Shown here: in pieces, positions 32,285 through 42,942 of the stretch
Layout of the letters: each line of letters opens with the position of its first letter
Position numbering within the stretch: the first letter of the stretch is position 1
NCBI RefSeq assembly: GCF_027943255.1
Contig: NC_072893.1
Span: forward strand, 117,799,784 to 117,863,783
Origin: Anastrepha obliqua
Taxonomy: Eukaryota; Arthropoda; Insecta; Diptera; Tephritidae
Reading direction: 5' to 3'
DNA length: 64,000 nt
Notes under the pieces: model-generated
Seen by the model: the letters and a program-made list of their open reading frames with translations, nothing else
Told to the model about the DNA's origin: nothing
Databases searched by the model: none
Made by a program: the position numbers and the translations under genes

Positions 32285-32490
32285 GAGTGTTTGTTTAGGT
32301 ACATGAGAATTCTCAATATCGAAAACTATGATTTTCCAGCAGAGAATGGCAAACTATGTTGTGTGTTAGCATTTATGTTCAATAAGCTTTGGCAAGCCAT
32401 CATGAACCGTTTGACGTCAGAACAACGTGGAAAATAAATCCAAATTTTGGAATTTTACTTTAAAAAAAAATAAATCTATTCGCGAAGTTC
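32285..32490 (+). pseudogene. Rosa-like DD41D element, 5' fragment
   Basis: An ATG at 32402 begins MNRLTSEQRGK, stop, IQILEFYFKKK and, after a one-base shift, KSIREVHR. This corresponds to MNRLTPEQRLQIVQIYYENN...THRR of the 11.8-kb copy. It stops at the same place as that copy's deletion junction, and a different, mauritiana-type mariner begins about 30 bp later. Confidence 0.6.
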
Positions 32491-32520
32491 ATAGACCGAA
32501 GCGTAGAAGAAGACGCCGAA

Positions 32521-33577
32521 ATGCCGATTTCTCGCCATTTTCAACTTGTTGCCCTTTTGTTCTTCGATTGCGTGGAAAAGATCAAGTAAGATCTGCCGAG
32601 ATTGGTTCCGTCGCTTCAAAGACGGTGATTTTAATGTTGACGACCGTTCGCGTGAAGGAAGGCCAAAAACCTTTGAATTGGCTGAATTGGAGGCATTGCT
32701 CAATGAGGATCCGTGTCAAATGCAAGAAGAGCTTGATTCAGTATTAGGAGCTACCCTCCAATCCATTTCCAAGCGTTTGCATGTTTTGGGAATGATTCAG
32801 AAACGGGGGACTTGGGTTCCTTATGAGTTAAAACCAAGGTATGTTGAACGTAGTTTTTTCGCCTGTGAGCAACTGCTCCAGCGGCAAAAATGGCTTTTCT
32901 TCATCGCATCGTGACGGATCATGAAAAATGGATTACTTACAGCAATCCAAAGAGAAGAAAGTCATGGGGACTGCACGGTCATGCTTCTACGTCGTCGCAT
33001 CGGCCGAATATTCACGCTGCGAAGGTTATGCTATGTATTTGGTGAGACCAAGTTGGTCTTATTTATAATTATATGAACTGTTAAAACCAAGTGCACTGCG
33101 CGAGAAGCGGCCGCAATACGCGGAGAAGCATGAAAAAGTGATCCTACAGCATGACAACGCTCGGGCTCACGTTGCCAAACCCGTTTAAACCTACCTGGAA
33201 ACACTTAAATGGGAAATCCTACCCCACCCGCCATATTCGCCAGATATTGCGCCGTCCGATTATCACCTGTTTCGATCGATGGCACTTGGTCTAGCTAACC
33301 AGCAGTACCATTCATATGAAGACATCAAAAAATTGCTTGATCCCGAAATTGGGGGACATCAGAATTCGTTTGAGAGGTATGGTTCCTTCGGCAAAGTTTC
33401 TTATTTTGATCTCTAGAATATGATTTTCACAGAGCAATGGGCGATTTTTTTGCCTCCCCACAAATCGACCCGGCCTAGTGGGTAGCCTCAAAAGATGAAC
33501 AGTTTTACCGCGACGGTATACGAGATCTACCGGAAAGATGGGAAAAAGTAGTAGCCAGCATTGGGCAAAAGTTTTAA
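32521..33577 (+). pseudogene. Mauritiana-type mariner transposase, decayed and interrupted
   Basis: Related to the 19.4-kb copy. From MPISRHFQ (ATG 32521) through a frameshift to DGDFNVDDRSREGRPKTFEL, LQSISKRLHVLGMIQKRGTW, VPYELKPRYVER and CEQLLQRQK. A frame change near 32900 precedes VTDHEKWITY (first aspartate region, GDE changed to DHE), LQHDNARAHVAKPV with a stop, and HPPYSPDIAPSDYHLF, with the second and third aspartates kept. A 136-bp dispersed repeat (33343-33478) splits the C-terminal region; the gene resumes VASKDEQFYRDGIRDLPERW and ends WEKVVASIGQKF near 33577. Clearly inactive. Confidence 0.85.
33343..33478. repeat. Dispersed repeat R2, copy A, inserted in a mariner
   Basis: From CCGAAATTGGGGGACATCAG to AATCGACCCGGCCTA this stretch matches 40077-40206 at about nine of ten bases. 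The mariner reading frame is interrupted exactly over this interval and resumes afterwards, so its arrival post-dates the mariner. Confidence 0.8.
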
Positions 33578-33649
33578 TGATTCACTTGTAACCATTTTTT
33601 TCAGAATAAAGTTGTATTTTCGTCAAAAAAAAAACAGCGAGAATTTAGT

Positions 33650-34640
33650 AGCGCACCAATAAAATAAATTTAAATTGAAAAACTTCTTTTTATAATAACC
33701 ACCTTTACCTTCAACTCTACAATTTTGTTTAAAAAAATGTTTTTAAATTTTTTTTTTTTTGTCTCTCCATTTTCAGTGCTACTATTGTTTTCGCCGCAAC
33801 TGTATGCACCACACCTCTGTACCGTCAGTATCGCTTTTGCCATTCAAATTCCTTCTACTCTTCCAGCTTCATTAACATTTTTTCGCATTCTTTTGTGTCT
33901 TTAAGCACAAAATCCATTTAAATCCAATTTAATTTTAATTAACGAAATTTTTCGCTTTCTTGAAATTCAGCAAAATCGCACGCAGTTATCGCGCTCGCTG
34001 AGTAATCCCAGTGATTTGGCGACCAGCTTGTGCGTCTCGCTACACTTTCGTGTATCAGTTTTTCATTCAATAAACCCAAAATACCAACAATCGATGTATG
34101 CCCACCAAGAACAGGTTTCTATGCGCCTCGTATTTTTATGTGTCACTTTTGTTTTAACAATTTTTTAATATATGTTTTCGATTTTTGGCTTTTCGCTGAT
34201 TTGTAGCACTCCCCTTCGATGCTTAGAAGCCAAGCCCTTTTGGCTTTTCCCTTTACCATATTTTAATGACTTAAACATTGGTTATTTATGTTTTCCTGTT
34301 GAATTTTCCAAGTCGACTTAATTTTTAATAAATAAAAATTCTATTTTATGGCTCTGCCAACAACGATAATCTCAATGGTTTCAACAGAAAGCGTAAAAAA
34401 TATTTATTGCCGAAACATAAATCGCATAAAGTCCATTGACTGCCATTAGCAGCTGGCGATAGTAGAGCCGCGCGCATATCTTCGGCCGATTAGGCGCGCT
34501 TTATTTATTTTTTATTTTTATTTTTTCTTCTGAATTTGTGCTCCAGAACTCGCTGAACCGTTATTGCGCATACATTTCCATATCAGTTTGAAGGTTTAAT
34601 TTTTAATGTTTCAATATTTATTACTGCTTTTTATGCTTCG
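33650..34640. other. No gene recognised
   Basis: AT-rich, no homology seen on either strand and no long open frame. Confidence 0.5.
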
Positions 34641-35290
34641 TATTTGCTGATAAATTCGGCTGCTTTGCATCCTTGGTAAGCGGATTGCATCGAATTTTTG
34701 TTTGCTTTCGTTTAACTCTCTAATGTGCGCACCTAAATCGTTGTAAATTTACCTTTTCTCTGGATAATTTTGACATAGAAAAGGCGAGTCTGAAGTCGGA
34801 GCTGCAACTATGCTTCATTGAAAACATTGATTCGTGTTTCATCCGTTTAACCCTCTGATGCGCAAAGTCATAAAGCAACGAATTAAGACTCTGTGATCAT
34901 TTGTCTGTGCAATTTTGGCACGATTGAGAGGAATCTGAAGTCGGCTTTGCGATCACTCCTCCTTGGTAAGGTGTTTTTTTACTTTCGCTTAACCCTCTAA
35001 TGCGCAAAGTTATAAAGCTACGAATTAAGAATCTGTGATTGTTTTCCAGCACAAATTTGCCCCGAAAAAGAAGAATTCGAAGTCGTATTTTCAACCACGC
35101 CTCCTTAGTAAGGTAACCGCGTCTTTTTTTTTTAGTTTTGCTTAACCCTCTAAGAGTCCGTGCTTGTGTATCGGTGTAATGTTGGCACGAAAACTAAGAA
35201 TCTAAAGTTGGATATGCGACTACGTTTCTTTAATCTTTCTTTCTTCATGCTTAACCCTCTAATGCCGAAATCTAAAACTTTCTACATTCG
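34640..35290. repeat. Tandem array of units of about 140 bp
   Basis: About 4.5 diverged units. Each contains the phrase CTTAACCCTCTAATGCGCAA (near 34712, 34848, 34987, 35142 and 35252), then AAAGCTACGAATTAAG, a TTTGGCACGA-like phrase, GAATCTGAAGTCGG and CACGCCTCCTTGGTAAGGT, ending in a T-rich tract. Unit length varies between roughly 110 and 155 bp. Stops occur in all frames. Confidence 0.75.
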
Positions 35291-35559
35291 GGGTATTTAA
35301 TAATATCACTGAAAAAACACAATTACAGTAAAATATTGCGAAAAAGGTGTGGCACCTGGGTAGGTAGGTTAGACGGCAAGAGTACCACGAATACACTACA
35401 AGCGACACTAGAGTACCGTTTTGATACCAAAATTTTAAAAACTTAAAGGAAAACCATTTACTTTTTACACTTTAAGCGTTCTGCTTCTATCGCACTGGGG
35501 CTGAAGGGTTTATGAGCTAGCACAAGATAAGATAGAACTCTGCCTTTCGCGAAGGAAGG

Positions 35560-35735
35560 GACAACAGAGCCCGTTTCTGTCGACTCTTTCCTGCCCGTTT
35601 CCCACGACAGTCGGTTCTACGTTACCGGACCGACCTAGATTTATGTTCGGCCGAGAACTGCCACTTCAACAGCATTCCCCGTTTATGTATAGAGAATGTT
35701 TGCACTACTACAACCACAACAACAACCCTTCCCTG
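35560..35735 (+). repeat. Retroposon 3' end with (CAA)n-like tail, copy B
   Basis: Shares its body and AAC-rich tail with copy A (15105-15245). This copy extends further 5' (CTGCCCGTTTCCCACGACAG, then TCGGTTCTACGTTACCGGAC). The 35360-35400 stretch just upstream (GTAGGTAGGTTAGACGG) may belong to the same element. Confidence 0.55.
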
Positions 35736-35989
35736 ACAAGCTCGGTGGCAATTTCATTAGCCCTACGTTCCTATACTCTGGAATTCAGATAAAAGAAATG
35801 TTTCCTGCACGTTTTCGAGACGTTTAATCTACTCCTTACAGGAGTTGACTGGACGAGAGCTGCAACATGGCGACGAGAGGGCCTTGATCGCAGCTTGACT
35901 ATCCGAAAAGATATTTATGTCTGCCTCCCAACAGAGATCCCTGCAGGGTCGCGTAGACCTCTGCTTGGAAAACTTTACTAGTTTTCGGC

Positions 35990-36640
35990 AGTTTCAAGAA
36001 TACTGAAATACTGGGTGATTCAGTGAAAAACTGGGATTTACAGAAAAATTGGGAGCCTGTGTGCCGATCGATCTTAGAGCTCAACGAAAAAAAAAGAAAG
36101 TCGTCTTCGAATTGCTTCGCAGCATCTCGCCCGCCATCGAGCAACACGCAGCCATAAACAACGCTTTTTGTACCGAATCGTCACGGGAGATGAGAACTGG
36201 TGCCTGTACTTACATAAATATGAAGCAAAGAAAGGCTTCAGGGTGGCTCCATGAGATACGCCAAAGCCGAAAGTCAAGTCGGATCTTCATCCAAAGAAAA
36301 TCATGAAATGTCTTTGGTGGAACTGGGAGGACATGGCGCACTGGGAAATGCTCGAAAAGAATGTCACGGGTAACAAGGAGCTCTACATTGCCCAGCTACA
36401 CCACGTGAATGAGGCTATTCGACTGAAAAGACCTGATCGCCATGGTAAAACCAAACCCCTTCACGACAACGCCAGGCCCCAGGTTTCACAAGTCGTCAAA
36501 GCCGCACTCGAAGAGTTCGCATGGGAGGTCCTTACGCATACGCTGCATTCTCTGGGCCTTGCACCTACCGATTATCATCTTTTCCGCTCCCTGTCGTTGA
36601 CTCTCGACATTCAACTGACTAAAAGTACGCAATTTTTTCC
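35990..36640 (+). pseudogene. Mariner DD34D transposase relic, irritans-like
   Basis: Frame pieces in order: LGAWVP-like linker (written as LGACVPIDL, the WVPHEL signature), RFLYRIVTGDENW (first aspartate, read across a frameshift near 36175), KCLWWNWED, then LHDNARPQVSQVVKAALEEF, AWEVLTHTLHSLGLAPTDYH and LFRSLSLTL. The PYSPDLAPTDYHLF block has become HSLGLAPTDYHLF: the second and third catalytic aspartates survive but the SPD signature is lost. Stops interrupt the middle. The N-terminus is missing. Confidence 0.75.
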
Positions 36641-37984
36641 ATCACAATTAGTACAAATTGGTTTCATCTTTTGGTGCATTGGTGGGTTAAATTCAATTTT
36701 TTCATAAATAATTTTTCATTTTTTTATACACATTTCTACAAAGAAAAATATGTTTGTATGTGGTTCATCTGTGGTACATACAAACAACAAACAATAGCAT
36801 TAAAACACGCAGATATTCTACTTCAAAAACTCATTCTTCCTCACTTCGGTGCATTACATGACTTTTTTTTTAATTTTTTTTTTTTTTTTGAATTTTTTTT
36901 TACATTCTAAATTTTTGTATTTCATTTTCCACTCCATGCAACCATGTACGTGTTCATTTGAATTTTGGTTTTTTATTTTTTTGTTTATTTTTTATTTTTT
37001 GTTTTTTTTTTTTTCTTTTTTTTTGGTTGTCATTGTACTCGTATAGCCGTGAGTAACAACTGCTTGGCGTTGGAAATTTATGTGCCAAGTGACAGTGGCT
37101 TTCGAAACAAATATATTTTGACTGGAATTTATGGTTTTTGGTATATTTGAAAACGATTATGCTTTGTAATCTTGCTGCTGGAGCGCTGCCATTGGAGACA
37201 AAGTGCATTTTACATATATTTAGTTATGTGTTTGTGTGTATGTATGGGGGTATGTGTGTAAGTGCTCCGCATGGTCGAAGTATTTTTAGTGGCACGCTTT
37301 AAGGGACCTTAGGCATTTCGAATTGCTTTAGTCAATATTTGTGGTAATGAGGATTTATTATCAGCATTAATACATTTTTTATTTCATATTAATTTTGTTT
37401 TATTACTTCATTACGTTGTTGATTTATTGTAGTGAAAATTTTGTATTTGAACAAATGTGCCATTTTTAGTAGGAAATTCGAATATTGAAATTTTTCCTAT
37501 TTAAGTGGCTATCATGGCAGATTCGTGAGGAGATGATGACGACCAAATGATGGCAGAATTACACTCGCGTTAATCGCTTCAAGCTGCTAATGAAATTTAT
37601 CGAATGACTAATAGCTCGGCCTGATATATCAGCAGGCGGAGCAAAGAAGTGGGAGCCAAGATGCCCTACTAGGACAGCTAGGGAGTAGGTGCTCCAAACA
37701 AGAAGCGCAGAAAGAACTGGAAACAATACCGAGTCTCACTTCATAAATGCCACACATACAATGTCTGGTAAGGAATCCGAAAATTGGAGAGCTCAAACTT
37801 GAAGTTGAAATTTAAAAGGTAGGGCCAAGAAGCACCGAAAGATTTGGTAACTGCTAAAATACTCAGGCTAAAAAGCCTATTGTATAATTTTTAAAGCTCT
37901 GGAAAGTGAAAGGGTAAATAGTCAAGAAGGGAAGGAGAAAAGTATCAGAGAAGGAGATAGGAAAGAATAGAGACAGAGATAGAG
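36641..37984. other. No gene recognised; long poly-T region
   Basis: A T-rich stretch with long T runs spans 36857-37026, producing spurious phenylalanine-rich frames. The remainder shows nothing identifiable until the LINE 3' region begins near 37900. Confidence 0.5.
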
Positions 37985-38700
37985 ATAGTTAGTCCTGTGA
38001 GAATTTTCCACATTCTTTGGCAAATCTGTAAATATCCTCCAGTTTTAGAGAACGAATATTACTCATTCTCACGAGATCGGAACCTAAAACTCGAAGCCTT
38101 GCTCTAGCAAATGCGGGACACTCATAAAGAAAATGCTCAGCCGCATTCACCTCCTCTAAGCAAGACAGGCAAATCGGGCCCGCAATGATTCCAATGGTGG
38201 TCATATGTTGACCGCATGGATTGTGTATTGTAATAATACCGACTAACAACCGCACGTCTTTTCGTCAAAGTTTTAGAAGTAAGTCCGACAGTTTTCTGTT
38301 CGGGCTTATCACAAAATACTTTGTAGTTCTGCAGCGTTCCAGACCGGAGCATCGCTCTTTATGTAAATTGCATACATAATCACTGATCCAATTCATGATT
38401 CCTCCTCCGGTCCCGGTGGGAGAAACGCTGATCCACAGTTGGCCAATTTATCGTCAATTTCACTGCCTTAAACCCCGCAATGTCCTAGCACCCATATAAG
38501 TATGAGCTTATTCTGTTTTGCAACAGCTAAGATCCTAGCATGCTTCCTAACTTTATGATTCTTCTTACTTTATTGAACAATCTTTGAGCTTTGCTTTGGG
38601 TTCTCCAGAGCCTTTAGCGCAGCCTGACTGTCTCTCAATTATTGATTCTGCTACTTTGAGAATGGCAAAAATTTCCGTTTGAAAAACAATTGACATTACG
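37985..38700 (-). pseudogene. LINE pol C-terminus, same family as 6590-7250
   Basis: Minus strand from 38490 downward: an RNase H end read as WVLGHCGV, stop, GSEIDDKLANCGS; then, across frame changes, RLLVGIITIHNPCGQHMTTI, CLSCLEEVNAAEHFLYEC, PAFARARLRVLGSDLV and LEDIYRFAKECGKFSQD to a stop at 37989. The CLSCLE...AEH...CPAF tail and the GQHM block match the 6.6-kb copy closely. 5'-truncated and frameshifted. Confidence 0.75.
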
Positions 38701-38719
38701 CCTACAGTTTAATGAAGCT

Positions 38720-38960
38720 GAAATCTAGTTAGCCTTAGAAATTTAGTACCTCTTACACCTCCGATCCACACGTGGTCAGCGGCATCTCACGACCGTACAA
38801 GTTTGCGTACTTATCCAGCGTTTGCTGAGTTGATGCGAAGTCTACCTTTTCAGTAGCAGACCAAAAGTCATGCCAGTCAAGAGGAACCAAATTCTCTCAT
38901 TTCGCAGGGAAACCACCTCATAGGTCTAGAAATTACTATAAAATGCCCCTTGCTGAAGAT
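38720..38960 (-). pseudogene. Possible LINE pol scrap related to 11395-11650
   Basis: The nucleotide phrases TATCCAGCGTTTGCTGAGTTGATG and TTCTCTCATTTCGCAGG match the order of CCCAGCGCTCGCTGCGCTGATG and CCACTCATTTCGCGAG in 11400-11620. On the minus strand the protein has several stops. Assignment to a LINE rests on that similarity. Confidence 0.35.
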
Positions 38961-39689
38961 GAGCACTGCGTTTGCGTGACATTTTGAATATCATTTCGGG
39001 ATTTTGGGAGCCATCCCGAGATATATTTCTCTTATATTCAGTGCAATATCAATAAGATTTGGTTTTTGCTAAAAGCTGAAAAAAAATTCGAAGCAGAATT
39101 CTTAGACTAATACATTTTCTAAATCGTATTTCTTATTTATTTAGATTCAGAAATAATACAGTGGGATAGAAAAGTTGTCGCTTATTTTGTAAAATTTTGT
39201 TTTGAGCTAAAACTTCTAATGCGAGTCTAAAAATTCGTGGGACTTATGGCTTATTATGAATGCCCCGCCCTATGGAAGAAAAGAATGTCAACCCTGGGGA
39301 AACCGCTGTTCGAGAGTCTCGTTATATCGGATATCAACAACCTAATAACGTTCTTGACCCGCACAGACTGAATATAGTCAAGCTGTAAATAACCATTAAA
39401 CAAGTTGGTAACAAGGACGTGTCAACAAAATGGTGCGGAAACGTAGTAGGATTCTGGATGAATCACCATTACAACCAATTAGTTTTAAAATGTGAGTTTT
39501 TGAGCATCAGTAAGGGAAAATTTTCTAGTTTGCGAAAGTGAGAATTATTTAAATACGATTTTCACTTTCCCACACATGAGAAAAGGGGTTTTATATCAGG
39601 TAATCCCAGAATTCTCGGTACCGCGATCATGTATAGTTGGGTGACCACTTCGAACTAATTTCTAGCATTTTAGTTTTTAATCTTACCAT

Positions 39690-39871
39690 TTAATAAAATT
39701 TTCGTAGCAGTAACGAGATTTTCGGTACAAAATTTCGGGATCCCGAAATTACGGGATTTAGCGATTGACATTCATAGTGAGTAGTGGTATGTTGTATTCA
39801 GTATTTTAATAAAATTTTCATAGCAGTAACGAAATTTTCGGTACAAAATTTCGGGATCACGAAATTACCGG
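39690..39871 (+). repeat. Two direct copies of a 70-bp motif
   Basis: AATAAAATTTTCGTAGCAGT...CGGTACAAAATTTCGGGATC...CGAAATTA at 39690-39759 is repeated at about 39809-39871 with few changes (CATAGCAG, GATCACG). The motif includes the palindrome TTTCGGGATCCCGAAA in the first copy, changed to TTTCGGGATCACGAAA in the second. Confidence 0.7.
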
Positions 39872-39879
39872 ATTTGGGT

Positions 39880-40208
39880 CGAACTTTTTAGTTTCTTTTC
39901 TCATGTAAAGGCCAAAAATGGTGATATTTTGAAATGATTGTATGGGGAACCCCCCAGGGGAGTTCCAGGGGGTGTGCCACGGGCATGGGTGGATCGGCCG
40001 TCCAAAGTTAGTGGGGGTCGGTCATACTTTTGGAATCGATTGGAGCACTCTAAATGGGTCAAAGTTGGATTTTTCGTTCGACCCAAATTGGGGGACATCA
40101 GAATTCGTTTTAGAGGTATGGTTCCTTCAGCAAAGTTTCTTATTTTGATCCCTAGAATACGATTTTCACAGAGCAATGAGCGATTTTTTAATCGACCCGC
40201 CCTAATAC
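39880..40208. repeat. Dispersed repeat R2, copy B (longer)
   Basis: The right-hand 130 bp (40077-40206) match copy A at 33343-33478. It extends leftward through GGAACCCCCCAGGGGAGTTC and TGGATCGGCCGTCCAAAGTT, GC-rich sequence unlike its surroundings. GGGTCGAAC (39876-39884) and GTTCGACCC (40076-40084) are inverted copies of each other. Confidence 0.65.
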
Positions 40209-40418
40209 TTCCACTTTGAACTAATTACGACATCTCGGAAAATCCCTAGGGAACATTCAAACGCAGTAGTCCACTGCGTTTTTCAGCTTTTCATTTTGAA
40301 GTATATGGGTGCGGCAATTCTCTAAATATTTGCTAGCATTTTAATTTTTGTAGTCTTCCAATTTGTGAAATTTTTATAAAGATTTCACTTGAAAATATTT
40401 TTCTCAAGTCACTATTAA

Positions 40419-41144
40419 GGGGAGATATACACCTAAAAGCCGGAAAAAAGGTCATTTTTATGAATTTTTTTCAAAGGAAACTATTTAAAATGTATGATTG
40501 GGGTTTTATTTATCTAAAAGTACATATATTCAAAAATGTGTTAAATTTGTTTTAGCTTAAAATAATAAGAATTGTAAAGGATAATGTAGAATCCTTGGAA
40601 GTCCTTGAAAAAATCAGCCTCCGCGGTACCCAATGGCGTTTCTCAAAAAATCATCTGAAATAAGAAAACCAAAAAGATTATTAAACCAGATACTAAAATC
40701 TAGTCTTTGTCGTAGCCGATTTTGAAAATATCGATTTTTAACAAAATGGCGGACGTTTGAACATAAGTATCGATTATTGGGCTAAAAATGAGTTCTTATT
40801 TTGCCTATAGAACAAAAACTATGTAACGGAAAAAAAAAATCCTATGACATCTACTAGATAATGTTGTATAGAATAACCACAAAAAGCCTCAAGGCAATCG
40901 GTTTATTACTTTTCGAGAAATTTTGGGTACCAACTTGAAAAACGTGGTTTTGAGAAAAACACGTTTGAAATTTGCTTGTCAGCTCCGGCCCATAAAATCA
41001 AGTTTCACGTTCTCGGCTGTAACTAGCTTATTTATCGAAATATTACCTTGTCCTTTTCACTAGATATTCTAGAGCCCTCAAACTTTAAGAAAATGCAAAA
41101 AAAAAAAATCGATTTTTCACGACCTTCTAGGTGTATATCTCCCC
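40419..41144. mobile_element. piggyBac-type MITE, TTAA duplication
   Basis: The left end GGGGAGATATACACCTA and the reverse-complemented right end are identical for 17 bp, with one further mismatch inside AAAAG/GAAG. Both ends are flanked directly by TTAA (40415-40418 and 41145-41148), the duplication that defines the piggyBac superfamily. The 726-bp interior has no transposase, so this is a non-autonomous element. Confidence 0.88.
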
Positions 41145-41148
41145 TTAA

Positions 41149-42387
41149 TCAACGTCAACTCAGGTAAAATTTGATATTTAAAAGAGAAAAATATTTTGAA
41201 AGAGCGCCAAAAAAAGGCCTACCGAAGAGCTCGAAAATAAAATTAAGTCACAAAAAAAATCCTCCCATTTATTTGTTAATTCCAGCAATAGCAATCTTTC
41301 CACTTACTGTTTACAATTTCAATTCTTACTTTCAATAACATTATTTCCACGCACAACTTGCCCCTCAGGTACTTCCTTTCAACTACATGCACAGAGCATT
41401 GATAATTACCCCACATTACTTCATTACTTACGAATAGGAAAACCAATTTTCCCCTCAAACCAAATGCAAATAAGCCGAAGGCCTTTAGCTACTTGAGTAT
41501 TGAGTTTGGGCTACCTAAAAAACAACACCACGCACAACAACTCAACATTTCCCAACGAGCCATACAAAATCTTGCATAAATTGCCCAAATGAGCCAGCAA
41601 CAAAAATACCAATTGATTCTGAAAAAATACGTGTACAAAGTTGCATGCGATGTGTGTGGTCCTCCTACAGCATGGACGGCGGCAGTTAGAGAAAATTAAA
41701 GACTACTGCAGTACGAACGGCAGACTAATGAAACAATCAAGCAGCACCGAAGGCAAGGAAATACGAGAATGAATGTCGACAAAAAAACTGAAAAATGAAA
41801 TCATGCATGGACAGACAATAGCAGATTAATCGAAAGAATGACGAACAGACAGTTGGACTCATGAAAAAAAAAATAATAATAATAGAATAGGCAATCGGTT
41901 AGTTGGTGTTGCAGGCAAGGCATGCAATCGAAGAACCAGCAGTTTTAATTTGTCTAAAAACACCGCCAAATAGACAAGACACAATCGGGTGTTCAAAAAA
42001 ATAGCAATCGCAGTGAAGTTGACCACAAGATATGGTAGGCCAGTCTGGCAGCAATCGAGATGAACGATTAAGCCGCCAGACAGATGAATTGCAGATGAAA
42101 TACAAAAGCAATTGTAGCCATGCATGGATGGCATGTTTGTGAAAATTAATCAAACTCTTGTTTTTCTTTGCGCTCTCTCTTTTTAGTTTTTTTTTTATCA
42201 CCCCTTTTACTATCTTCATGGGAAATAATCTCGTATGATTGTTGGCCCAATTGGCGGCAGCAGTTAAAGGGGCACGGAAGGGAAGTATGTGTGGAAGAGT
42301 GTGGAGATTTAATTGAATATTTCGAGATTTCAGGAAACTTAACCGGCTGAATTGATTAGAAAAATTTATTAAATATTACTAACTAAG
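41149..42387. other. No gene recognised
   Basis: Open frames at 41859-42134 and 41899-42219 (minus) overlap in different frames and have no family resemblance. I see no repeat boundaries. Confidence 0.5.
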
Positions 42388-42505
42388 CCAGTCGTAGAAT
42401 CCAAAGTACCCCTCAAAAAAATTTTTTTTACCATACCTAACGAGAACGTCCTTGCAGTTACATGTGTCGTGGCAGCCGAGGTTCCTTTACAATTTCCTTG
42501 GAGAA
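42388..42505 (+). repeat. Copy of a 120-bp motif also at 44181-44305
   Basis: CGTAGAATCCAAAGTACCCC...ACCATACCTAACGAG...AACGTCCTTGCAGTTAC...TGTCG is shared with 44181-44305. The second copy has an extra CAAACTTGGTATCG after AACGAG. The two copies flank the DD41D element in direct orientation. Confidence 0.8.
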
Positions 42506-42942
42506 GTCAGCTTCCGAATTTAATGCCTAACTTTGAATAAAATTTTAGGTTAGGTTACTTGTGCTGTGCTTAAAAATTTGTCCAGGAGAAAACAGTCGAG
42601 GAGAGTTTTCCGCAAACCCATTCCAGCAACTGGGAAGTAAAATTTCATCAACAACAAAAGCTTAATGGCCAAAAAACGGTGCAAAAATAAACGAGTAAGA
42701 AAAATTAAATGCCAGCGAAAAAATTGGTGCGCTAAGAAATTTTTAATTGCACGAACTGCGCCGTTAAGCGATTCAAAGTTTGAAACTATACTTTACTTTA
42801 AATGTTTTTTTTTCAAAAGTTTGAAATATTACGTTAAATTTTTTTTTTTATGTTTTTTGTTTTTGTTTTTTGTTTTTTAGTATAAACTATATTTTTACAA
42901 AAAGTAATGGTGTGTTTATATTTTTGGCACGCGGTGTGTATA

